A DNA stretch of 64,000 nt, from the NCBI GenBank assembly GCA_020849665.1, contig JADLFX010000052.1:1-64000 (forward strand). The letters run 5' to 3'. Below, one piece after another: positions 7,995 to 15,797 of this stretch (positions within the stretch are counted from its first letter, which is position 1; each line of letters begins with the position of its first letter). A program made the translations under genes and the position numbers. The notes beneath the pieces are model-generated. The model worked only from the letters and a program-made list of their open reading frames with translations. It did not search any database and was not told the DNA's origin. This stretch comes from Planctomycetota bacterium (lineage in GTDB: Bacteria > Planctomycetota > UBA1135 > UBA2386).

Positions 7995-10225
7995 CGCTCC
8001 CGCCCCGCCACCCCCGCGCGCCACGCCAGATACCGGCCCAGCATCCGCGTCGCGCGGTCCGCGCAGCGGAACACCGGCACGCCCGCGCTCTCCAGCCGTG
8101 CCGCGAACGCATCGTAGAGCGTTCCGCTGTCGACCACCGCCACCCACGGCTTCGTCGTGGAGCTCCACAGCGCCGCCAGCCGCGCCGCGACGCCGTCCGC
8201 GCGCGACAGGTCGTCGGGCAGGGTGGCGAGCGCGGCGGTCAGCGGCACGCACCCGACCACGCCCGCGTGCACGCCCGGATCGTCGAGCAGCGCGGCGACG
8301 GCGTCGGTGAACGGCGCGTCGCCGGCGATCGGGGTCAGGTCGAGGGGATGGTTCACGTCCACGAACCCGTCCAGGCGCCCGGCGGCGAAGACGTCGCGCA
8401 GGCGCCGCTGGGTGGCCGCCTGCAGGGTCGCGAGCCGCAACGGGCCGAGGCTGTCGGCGATGGCCACGCACTCGAAACCCGCGTTGGAGATCACGCCCAG
8501 GCCGAGGCCCCCCACCGGGCGGTGCGCCAGCGTCGCCGCGAGGCGCAGCAGGTCCTCGAACTCGTCGATCGACTCGGCGACCAGCGCACCCGCCTGGGTG
8601 AGCAGGGCGCGTGTCGCGGCCCAGTCGCCGGCCAGGGAGGCGGTGTGCGACGCCGACGCCGCGCTGCCTTCCCGGGTGCGGCCGGCGCGGTAGCAGACCA
8701 GCAGCCGGCCCTGCCGCGCCAGCGCGCGCGCCAGCCGCGCGCAGCGCAGCCCCTCCTGCGCCGGGAAGCCCTCGACGTAGCAGGCGATCGTCCGCAGCTC
8801 GTGGTCGCCGGCGAGCGTCTCGACCCAGTCGGCGACGGTCAGGTCGAGCTGGTTGCCCGCGGTGACCACGGTGCTCGGGTGCAGCCAGGGCAGCCGCGAC
8901 AGGCGCGCGATCGCGAACGCGCCGCTCTGCGACACGATCGCCAGCGGCACGGGGGCGCCCGCTCCGAGCGGCAGCTTGCGGTGCGGGATGAAGAGCGTGT
9001 CGACCCTGCCGGCGTGCGAGCGCAACCCGAGGCAGTTGGGCCCGTTGACCACCGGTCCGGTCCACTCCGGGTCGGCGCGGACGCGCCGCAGCGTGGCCTG
9101 CAGCCGGGCGACCGTGTCCTCCGATCCCTGCCGCTCGCCGATGCCACTGGTCAGCAGCACGACGCCTTCGGCCCTGCGCGTGCCCACCACCTCCTCGAGC
9201 ACGCCGGGCACGTCTGCCGCCGGCACCGCGACCACGAGCATGTCCACCGGCTCGCGCAGCGCGGCGAGGTCGGGCACGCAGGCCACGCCGTCGATGCTCG
9301 CCTCGCCCGGCTTGACCACGGTCAGCGCCGCGGGGTCGAACCCCGCGGCCAGCGTGTTGCGCAGCACGATGCGCCCGGGATTCTCGCCGCGCGCGCTCAC
9401 GCCCAGGATCGCGATCCGGCGCGGGCGCAGCAGCCGTCCGGCACGCTGCAGCGGGCGCGGCGGGGCGGGCGCGGGCACGGGCGTGCCCAGGCGCACGAGC
9501 GCGTCGAGCGCCCAGGGCCTGCCGTCGACGAACGCGACCGGGTTGACCTCGATCTCGGCGAACGGCGAGGGCACCGCGGTGGCCGCGAAGGTGGCGGCGC
9601 GCAGCACGAGGGCCGCGACCTCCTGCAGGCTGGCGCGGCCACGCCGCCCGCGCAGCGCGCCCGTGGCGAGGCCGCCGAGCGCCCGTTCCCGCAGGTGGTG
9701 CTCGATCCCGGTCTGCACGGCCAGGGACGGGGCGAAGATCGCGGGCCGCTCGTCCGCCGTCATCGTCGTGGCGAGGGTCTCCGCGACGACCCCGCCCAGG
9801 CCGAGCGTGACCAGCGGGCCGAACTCGCGGCTCCAGCGCAGGCCGAGCAGCAGTTCACCGCCGGCCTCCGTGTCGTGCACGACGTGCTCCATGACCAGGA
9901 ATCCGACGGCCCCGGCGCAGCGGCGCTGCATCGCCCGCAGCGCCTCGGCCACGGCCGCGGGCGCGCGCGGTACGATCGCGACGCCGCCGAGCTCGGTCTT
10001 GTGGGCGACGTCCCGCGCCAGCACCTTCACGACGACCCTCTCGCCCGGGAACGCAGTGAGGTCGAGCGGCGCGTCCGCGTGCGCCACGACCACGTGTCGC
10101 GGCAGCGCGAGCCCGAGTCCGGCGGCCACGCGCAACGCCTCGTGCTCGAGGAGCTGCGTGCGGCCCTCGGCCCGCGCGCTGGCCAGCAGGTCCGCGAACG
10201 GTGCCTCGCCGGCGGCCTCAGTCAT
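7991..10225 (-). CDS. ADP-forming acyl-CoA synthetase, fused beta-alpha
   Basis: A 744-residue enzyme converting acyl-CoA, ADP and phosphate to acid, CoA and ATP. The order is ATP-grasp (beta, residues 1-245) then CoA-binding and ligase-CoA domains (alpha, 265-744), the reverse of most fused forms. Both phosphate-carrying histidines are visible: His75 in VAHKTELGG and His527 in SASHTASLAG. IVSQSGAF marks the CoA-ligase fold. It follows iorA and iorB with overlapping frames, so its likely substrate is the aryl-acetyl-CoA made by the ferredoxin oxidoreductase, giving substrate-level ATP from aromatic amino acids. The ATG lies 8 bases inside iorB. Confidence 0.92.
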   Translation of the reverse strand: MTEAAGEAPFADLLASARAEGRTQLLEHEALRVAAGLGLALPRHVVVAHADAPLDLTAFPGERVVVKVLARDVAHKTELGGVAIVPRAPAAVAEALRAMQRRCAGAVGFLVMEHVVHDTEAGGELLLGLRWSREFGPLVTLGLGGVVAETLATTMTADERPAIFAPSLAVQTGIEHHLRERALGGLATGALRGRRGRASLQEVAALVLRAATFAATAVPSPFAEIEVNPVAFVDGRPWALDALVRLGTPVPAPAPPRPLQRAGRLLRPRRIAILGVSARGENPGRIVLRNTLAAGFDPAALTVVKPGEASIDGVACVPDLAALREPVDMLVVAVPAADVPGVLEEVVGTRRAEGVVLLTSGIGERQGSEDTVARLQATLRRVRADPEWTGPVVNGPNCLGLRSHAGRVDTLFIPHRKLPLGAGAPVPLAIVSQSGAFAIARLSRLPWLHPSTVVTAGNQLDLTVADWVETLAGDHELRTIACYVEGFPAQEGLRCARLARALARQGRLLVCYRAGRTREGSAASASHTASLAGDWAATRALLTQAGALVAESIDEFEDLLRLAATLAHRPVGGLGLGVISNAGFECVAIADSLGPLRLATLQAATQRRLRDVFAAGRLDGFVDVNHPLDLTPIAGDAPFTDAVAALLDDPGVHAGVVGCVPLTAALATLPDDLSRADGVAARLAALWSSTTKPWVAVVDSGTLYDAFAARLESAGVPVFRCADRATRMLGRYLAWRAGVAGRER

Positions 10226-10811
10226 GGACCGCCGCCGCTCCGCCGATCGCGGCCCGACCGGCGGCGAGCGCCTGGATCGCCGCCTCGCGTTCCGCCTCGG
10301 TCCAGCGCTCGCCACGCCTGCGCACGATGCCGCGCAGCTTGCCGCGCGTGAGCGGCAAGAGCGAGAACGCCGCCCCGGCGATGACGAGGTTCTCCGCGCG
10401 CGCCGAACCCGCGGCGACGGCGAGCTCGTGGGCATCGATCAGGATCGCCTCGGGGAAGCGCCGCAGCGCCGCGAGCACCTGCTCGATCGGCGGATAGTCG
10501 GGCACGTTCTCCACCGGGCGGATGGCCGTGACGATGCGGCCGCCGGGCGCGAGCCACGCGATGTTGCGCAGCGTCTCGACCGGTTCCAGGCCGACCAGCA
10601 GGTGGGCGCGGCCGCGCGGCACCTGCGGCGACTCGATCGGCTGGTCCGAGATGCGCAGATGCGCCTGCACGGCGCCGCCGCGCTGGCTCATGCCGTGCAG
10701 CTCGCCCTGCACCACGTGGAATCCGTCGGCGGCGGCGGCCTCGGCGAGCAGCCGGGCCACGGTCAGCACTCCCTGGCCGCCGACACCGGCGAGGACGACG
10801 TCAGCCTTCAT
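10218..10811 (-). CDS. iorB: Indolepyruvate oxidoreductase subunit beta
   Basis: A 197-residue gamma-type subunit of a 2-oxoacid:acceptor oxidoreductase. It opens with VVLAGVGGQGVLTVARLLAEAA, the family's diagnostic glycine-rich start, and carries GELHGMSQRGGAVQAHLRI, the second conserved block. It pairs with the thiamine-diphosphate subunit encoded immediately upstream, whose frame it overlaps by 11 bases. Length fits IorB (about 190-200). Together they decarboxylate indolepyruvate, phenylpyruvate or hydroxyphenylpyruvate to the aryl-acetyl-CoA. Confidence 0.93.
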   Translation of the reverse strand: MKADVVLAGVGGQGVLTVARLLAEAAAADGFHVVQGELHGMSQRGGAVQAHLRISDQPIESPQVPRGRAHLLVGLEPVETLRNIAWLAPGGRIVTAIRPVENVPDYPPIEQVLAALRRFPEAILIDAHELAVAAGSARAENLVIAGAAFSLLPLTRGKLRGIVRRRGERWTEAEREAAIQALAAGRAAIGGAAAVHD

Positions 10812-12426
10812 GCTTCCTCCTCGCGCTCGCGGTCTGCACGCACTCGCGCCGCACGACGATCAGCGAGAGGCCCGGGTGCGCGACCTCCTTGCGGATCAGC
10901 GCGGCGAGCTCGGGCACCTTGCGCGGGTGGGCCTGGAACACGTGCACGTGGGCCGGGTCGGCGCCGAGGCCGAGCACGACCGGCAGCAGGCGCGAGTCCG
11001 GCAGCTCGGTCGGCTGGCCGCCGGTCATCGCCGTGGTCTCGTTGTCGAGGATCAGGACCGTCATGTCGGTGTCGTGCGCGATCGCGTCGACCAGCGGCGG
11101 GATGCCGCTGTGCAGGAACGTGCTGTCGCCGATCACGGCGATCGCCGGGCGCAGGCCGGCATCGGACGCGCCCTTGGCCATGCCGATCGAGGCGCCCATG
11201 CAGACGCACGAGTCGATCGCCTGGTACGGCGGCAGGGCGCCGAGCGTGTAGCAGCCGATGTCGCCGGTGACCGCGCCGATCCCCGTGTCCTGCATCACCT
11301 GCAGCATCGCGGCGTAGCTGTCGCGGTGCACGCAGCCGTCGCAGAGCCGCGGCGGCCGCGCCGGCAGCTGCAGCCCCGCCGCCTCGTGCAGCGGCAGCGC
11401 CGGCAGGCCGAGCGCGGCGCGCACGTTGACGACGTTGAGCTCGCCGGATGCCGGCAGGGCACCCGACTCGCGGCCGAGCACGCGGCAGGCCTCGGGCAGG
11501 AGCCCGCGCAGCGACCGTTCGACGAACGGATAGCCGTCCTCGAGCACGAGCACCTCGTCGAGGTCCGCCGCGAACGCGCGCACCAGCGCCTCGGGCAGGG
11601 GGTAGGTCGCGATGTGGAGGTGCGGCGGCGGCTCCCGCATCTCCGGCAGCACCTCGCCGAGGTAGCGGCGGCCGATGCCGGTCGTGAGCACGCCGCGCCG
11701 GCCGGCGCCGCCGGTGCGGCGGTTGTACGGCGACCGCTCGCTCGCGGCGCGCAGCTCGGGCTGCTCGGCGAGCAGGCCGTCGAAGAGCCGGCGGGCGTTG
11801 GCGGGCAGCAGCACCCAGTCCTGGCGCGGCCCGGCCTTGTGCAAGGGCTTCGGCGGCTCCGCCGGCCGGACCCGCACCCTCGCGCGCTCGTGACAGAGCC
11901 GCGTGACGAGGCGCAGGACCACCGGCACCTGGCAGCGTTCGGACAGCGCGAACGCCTCGCGGGTCATGTCGTAGGCCTCCTGCGGGGTCGCCGGCTCGAG
12001 GCAGGGGACGCGCGCGAACTCGGCCAGGCAGCGGCTGTCCTGTTCGTTCTGCGAGCTGTGCATGCCGGGGTCGTCGGCGACCGCCACGACGAGTCCGCCT
12101 CCGAGCCCGAGCAGCGCCGAGTTGACGAACGGGTCCATGGCGACGTTGAGGCCCACGTGCTTCATCGTCACGAGCGCGCGCCGGCCGGCGAGCGACGCGC
12201 CGATCGCGCCCTCGTAGGCGGATTTCTCGTTCGCGCACCAGTGGGCGACGACCTCGCCGCCGTCCTTCGTCTCGCGGATCACCCGGGCGAAGATCTCGGT
12301 CGAGGGCGTGCCCGGGTACGCGTAGGCGTTGTGGATGCCGGCGTGCAGCGCCGCGAAGGCCACGGCGTCGTCGCCGAGCATCAGCTCGGCGGCGGGCGCC
12401 GCCGTCTCGTGTGTGGTGGTCGTCAT
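10801..12426 (-). CDS. iorA: Indolepyruvate oxidoreductase subunit alpha, without ferredoxin domain
   Basis: A 541-residue thiamine-diphosphate subunit. The pyrimidine-binding half has AYPGTPSTEI and the ANEKSAYEGAIGASLAGRRA segment; the diphosphate-binding half has CDGCVHRDSY, GDIGCYTLG and GDSTFLHSG...ILDN, the GD-N cofactor motif. Known IorA proteins run past 600 residues because they end in a domain with two [4Fe-4S] clusters. Here the chain stops after VVRRECVQT and no CxxCxxC motif is present, so electrons must leave by another protein, or the acceptor differs. The ATG has a good site (GAGG, 6 bases upstream). First gene of the operon. Confidence 0.9.
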   Translation of the reverse strand: MTTTTHETAAPAAELMLGDDAVAFAALHAGIHNAYAYPGTPSTEIFARVIRETKDGGEVVAHWCANEKSAYEGAIGASLAGRRALVTMKHVGLNVAMDPFVNSALLGLGGGLVVAVADDPGMHSSQNEQDSRCLAEFARVPCLEPATPQEAYDMTREAFALSERCQVPVVLRLVTRLCHERARVRVRPAEPPKPLHKAGPRQDWVLLPANARRLFDGLLAEQPELRAASERSPYNRRTGGAGRRGVLTTGIGRRYLGEVLPEMREPPPHLHIATYPLPEALVRAFAADLDEVLVLEDGYPFVERSLRGLLPEACRVLGRESGALPASGELNVVNVRAALGLPALPLHEAAGLQLPARPPRLCDGCVHRDSYAAMLQVMQDTGIGAVTGDIGCYTLGALPPYQAIDSCVCMGASIGMAKGASDAGLRPAIAVIGDSTFLHSGIPPLVDAIAHDTDMTVLILDNETTAMTGGQPTELPDSRLLPVVLGLGADPAHVHVFQAHPRKVPELAALIRKEVAHPGLSLIVVRRECVQTASARRKHEG

Positions 12427-12708
12427 GGGCTGCCTCGAGGGGCGGGCGCCGGCGCGCGGCGCGATCCCGCCATGGGACGGCACGGCCGTCCGCCCGCGCA
12501 CCGCCTGGGGAGTCCGGCGGCGGCCGCGGGCCCGGGTCCCGGCCGATGGCCGCGATGTGGTCCTGGGCGAGGGGAACGGCGCGGCGCACCCCGGTATTTC
12601 CGGGCGCGGGGCGCGATCGGTCCCCGGGCATGCGCCGCGCGGCACCGCCGCGGCCGGGCGGAAGCGCCGGCCGCGGCCCGACCCGGCGGCTATGGTTCCG
12701 CGTCCCTC

Positions 12709-15012
12709 GTGCGCCTCGTCTATCTGGCAACGCTGCTCTCGGGCTTCGCGGCCCTGGTCTACCAGGTGCTCTGGATCCGGCAGCTCACGCTGGTGCTGGG
12801 GTCGACCACCGCGTCGATGGCGACGGTCGTGGCGGCGTTCATGGGCGGGCTGGCCTTCGGCAGCGCGCGCCTCGGCCCCGCCGCGGACCGGAGCCCGCGC
12901 CCGCTGCGCCTCTACGCCGGCCTGGAGCTGGGGATCGCGCTGGGCGCGCTGCTCACCCTGGGGCTGCTGGCCGGGCTGGAGCGGCTCTACCCCCGGCTGG
13001 CCCTGCTGCTCGGCGACGCCACGCTGGGGGTCGCGCGGGTCGCGCTCACGTTCGCGGTGCTCCTGGTGCCGACCGCCTTGATGGGCGGCACCTTCCCGGT
13101 GCTGGTGCGGGGCACCAGCCGGACCCTCGAACGCCTGGGCTCGACCGTGGGCCGGCTCTACGCGGTGAACACGCTGGGGGCCGTGCTCGGCTGTTTCGTG
13201 ACCGGGCTGTACCTGATCGGCGAGCTGGGCCTGCACGGCGGCTATGCGGTGGCGGTGGGGTTCAACCTCCTCTCGGGCGCCGCGGCGCTGGCCGCGGCCC
13301 GCCGCGTCGACCCGGGCCCGCAGCCGGGCGCCAGTCCGGCGGCCGAACCGTCTGCCAGCACGTCCCTGCCGGCGCGCTTCGGCCTGATGGCCACGGCCGC
13401 CGCGGTGTCCGGCTGCTTCGCGCTGAGCTACGAGATCGTCTGGGGGCGGGCCTTCGCGATCGTTCTCGGCCACTCCAGCTACGCGTCCACGTTCGTCCTC
13501 GGCACCTACCTGGCCGGGCTCGCCCTGGGCGGGGCGCTGGTGGCCCGCCGGCTCGACCGACTCGCCGACCCGGGCCGCACCTTCGCGCACGGCCAGCTGG
13601 TCCTGACCGCGCTCTGCGGGCTCTCCTTCGCGCTCCTCCCCCTGGTGCCGTTCCGCGAATACGAGCTGGGCACCGCACCGCTCGCCTACGTGGCACAGAA
13701 CCTGCTCAGCACCTCGCTGCTCCTGCTGCCCCCCACGGTGCTGCTCGGCGCGCTCCTGCCGCTCGCGGTGAAGGCCGCGACGCGCAGCCTCGCGCGCTCG
13801 GGACACGACGCGGGCCTGGTCTATGCGTGGAACACGGTGGGCGCGATCGGCGGCAGCCTGCTGGCCGGCTTCGTCCTCGTGCCCAGGCTGGGCACGCAGC
13901 GCGCGCTGCTCCTGGTGGTGGCAGGCAACGCCCTGCTGGCGCTCGCCGTCGGCCTGCGCCTGCGCTGGCCCGGGCCCGCCAGCGTGCTCGCGGTGGGGCT
14001 CGCGCTCGGCGCCGCGCTGCTGCTGCCCGCCAGCGCGGGCTCGCCGCTCCTGCGCGCCAAGGCCACGGCACGGGTCGAACGCGCCGTACGCCAGCCGGTC
14101 GAGCTGCTGCACTTCGAGGAGGATCTGGTGACCGCTGTGGGCCTCTTCCGCGAGCCCAGCGGCCTGCGCCGCCTGTGCACCGATGGCGTGCCGATGACGC
14201 ACTGGGGCATCGAGACGATCTGGATGACGCACCTGCCCCTGGCGATCGCGCCCGAAGCGAAGCACGCTCTGGTGCTCTGCCTGGGCATGGGCAACACGTA
14301 TCGCGCCGCGCTCGACCGCGGCCTGCGCGCCACCGCGGTCGAGCTGAGCCCGGGCGTGGCGCGGGCCTTCGCCATGCTGCACGGGGACATCTCCGGCTCG
14401 GCCGGGCGTGGCCGGATCCTCGTGGGCGACGCGCGCCACGCGGTGAGCGTCGGCGCCGAACGCTACGACCTGATCACGATCGATCCCCCGCCGCCGCTGC
14501 ACTCGGCCGGAACCGTGAACTTCCACACGCGCGAGTTCTACGAGGCGTGTCGCGGGCGGCTCGCGCCGCAGGGCGTGCTGTGCATGTGGTTGCCGTTCTT
14601 CGACTGCACGGTGGCCGAGTACCGGATGCTGGTGCAGACCTTCCGCGCGGTGTTTCCCGAGGCCCAGGCGTGGTGGTCGCTCGGCGCGCACGGCGCGGTG
14701 TCCGGCCTCTACCTGCTGGCCCGCGCCGACGGCGGCGCGATCGCCGCCGAACCGGTGCGCGCGGCCCTGCGCAGCGACGCGGTGCGCGCGGACGCGCGGC
14801 GCTTCGTGCCCGGGCTCGCCGAGGACTCGTTCGAGCTCCTCCTTCCGATGGTGGCGCTCGCAGGACCGGCCCTGGACCTGTTCTGCGGCGACGCGCCGGT
14901 GATGTCCGACGCGACGCCATGGCTGGAGTACCCGCTGTTCCGCACCGCGGGCGACGCCCGGGCCATGGACGGACAGGCCCTGCTGCAGCTCGTGCAGCCC
15001 GGGCGGCGCTAG
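12709..15012 (+). CDS. Membrane-fused spermidine synthase-like protein
   Basis: A 767-residue fusion. Residues 1 to about 450 form some 12-14 hydrophobic helices with repeats such as ALVYQVLWIRQL, FMGGLAFGS and YAVNTLGAVLGCFVTG, the arrangement seen in fused-MFS/spermidine synthases. The rest is a Rossmann methyltransferase-like polyamine synthase fold with ALVLCLGMGNTYRAAL, ATAVELSPGV and LITIDPPPPLHSAGT. Such fusions are common, but whether they make polyamines is unproven; the DPPPP loop differs from the usual D-[AS]-x-DP. GTG is the only start near the first helix; TATGGT at 12691-12696 could be the -10, leaving almost no leader. Confidence 0.85.
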   Translation: MRLVYLATLLSGFAALVYQVLWIRQLTLVLGSTTASMATVVAAFMGGLAFGSARLGPAADRSPRPLRLYAGLELGIALGALLTLGLLAGLERLYPRLALLLGDATLGVARVALTFAVLLVPTALMGGTFPVLVRGTSRTLERLGSTVGRLYAVNTLGAVLGCFVTGLYLIGELGLHGGYAVAVGFNLLSGAAALAAARRVDPGPQPGASPAAEPSASTSLPARFGLMATAAAVSGCFALSYEIVWGRAFAIVLGHSSYASTFVLGTYLAGLALGGALVARRLDRLADPGRTFAHGQLVLTALCGLSFALLPLVPFREYELGTAPLAYVAQNLLSTSLLLLPPTVLLGALLPLAVKAATRSLARSGHDAGLVYAWNTVGAIGGSLLAGFVLVPRLGTQRALLLVVAGNALLALAVGLRLRWPGPASVLAVGLALGAALLLPASAGSPLLRAKATARVERAVRQPVELLHFEEDLVTAVGLFREPSGLRRLCTDGVPMTHWGIETIWMTHLPLAIAPEAKHALVLCLGMGNTYRAALDRGLRATAVELSPGVARAFAMLHGDISGSAGRGRILVGDARHAVSVGAERYDLITIDPPPPLHSAGTVNFHTREFYEACRGRLAPQGVLCMWLPFFDCTVAEYRMLVQTFRAVFPEAQAWWSLGAHGAVSGLYLLARADGGAIAAEPVRAALRSDAVRADARRFVPGLAEDSFELLLPMVALAGPALDLFCGDAPVMSDATPWLEYPLFRTAGDARAMDGQALLQLVQPGRR

Positions 15013-15046
15013 CGATCTGCGCCTCACGCCGGGCAGGGCGGGTCGC

Positions 15047-15052
15047 TACTGT
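15047..15052 (+). promoter_or_regulatory. Putative -10 element for a leaderless transcript
   Basis: TACTGT fits the TANNNT -10 consensus and ends exactly 6 bases before the GTG start at 15059. A start site 7 bases beyond the hexamer would fall on the G of the start codon. No Shine-Dalgarno lies between. This spacing is the known signature of leaderless genes in several high-GC phyla; its use here is inferred. Confidence 0.4.
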
Positions 15053-15058
15053 GCCCGC

Positions 15059-15784
15059 GTGGCCCTGCACCCCCACCTCCGCCCCGGCCTCGTCCCGGCC
15101 CTGGCGCTCCTGGCCGCCTGCTCCGCGGCGCCGGAGGTGCGCTGGTACGGCAGCCTGCGCGAGGTCATGCAGGAGCGGCGCACCGGGCCTCGCGTGCGCC
15201 TGGACCAGCTCCTGCCCGACGAGCATCTCTACGCACTCGGCGCCCTGGCGGGGTTGGAAGGCGAGATCACCGTCCTTGCGGGCGAGGCGTGGGTGGCACG
15301 GCCGATCGGCGCGAACGCCGCGCACACCGAGCGCAGCAGCGGGGCCGAGGAAGCGGCCTGCCTCCTGGTGAGCGCGCGGGTATCGGCATGGCGCACGGTG
15401 ACCATCTCCGCGTCGATCCAGTACGCCGAGCTGGACGCGACGATCGCCGAGCTCGCCACGGCGGCAGGCGTGCAGGTGGACCTCCCGTTCGCGTTCCGGA
15501 TCGAGGGCACGGTGCGCGACCTGCGCTGGCACGTGATCGACGGCCGGCGCATCCCGCCGGGCCTGCAGGGCCCCGCGGTGCATCGGGCCGCGGCGGTGCC
15601 GCAGGCCGTGGGCCAGGTCGAGGCCCACCTGCTCGGCTTCCACTCGCGGACCCACGAAGGGGTGTTCACGCACCACGGGACCACCACGCACGTGCACTGC
15701 GTGATCCCGGCCCTGCAGGCCACCGGGCACGTGGACCACGTGGTCGTGCTGCCGGGGGCGAAGGTCTCGTTCGCGGTGCCGTGA
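15059..15784 (+). CDS. Acetolactate decarboxylase-like lipoprotein
   Basis: A 241-residue protein of the alpha-acetolactate decarboxylase family, which converts acetolactate to acetoin. The zinc site pattern HxH-(10 residues)-H is visible as THVHCVIPALQATGHVDHV, matching the spacing of the family's zinc histidines, and total length fits. It starts with a lipoprotein signal (ALALLAACS, cysteine near residue 21), so it should be anchored at a membrane outside the cytoplasm, unlike the cytosolic enzyme of Firmicutes. The acidic DDR residues between the second and third histidines in the classical enzyme are absent, so substrate may differ. GTG start with no ribosome site. Confidence 0.75.
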   Translation: MALHPHLRPGLVPALALLAACSAAPEVRWYGSLREVMQERRTGPRVRLDQLLPDEHLYALGALAGLEGEITVLAGEAWVARPIGANAAHTERSSGAEEAACLLVSARVSAWRTVTISASIQYAELDATIAELATAAGVQVDLPFAFRIEGTVRDLRWHVIDGRRIPPGLQGPAVHRAAAVPQAVGQVEAHLLGFHSRTHEGVFTHHGTTTHVHCVIPALQATGHVDHVVVLPGAKVSFAVP

Positions 15785-15797
15785 GCGGCGCCGGCCC

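Noticed and set aside
12475..12491. GGACGGC-ACG-GCCGTCC hairpin between iorA and the membrane synthase gene
   Set aside because: Lies in a divergent region where no terminator is needed, and such short GC stems are frequent by chance here.
10801..15027. Very long open frame on the minus strand covering two genes, and similar long frames at 2179-6036, 5886-9065 and 36528-40184
   Set aside because: In this GC-rich DNA stop codons are rare off-frame. The parts outside the recognised genes are Arg/Ala/Pro or Gln/His-rich with no domains and lie opposite or shifted to well-supported genes.
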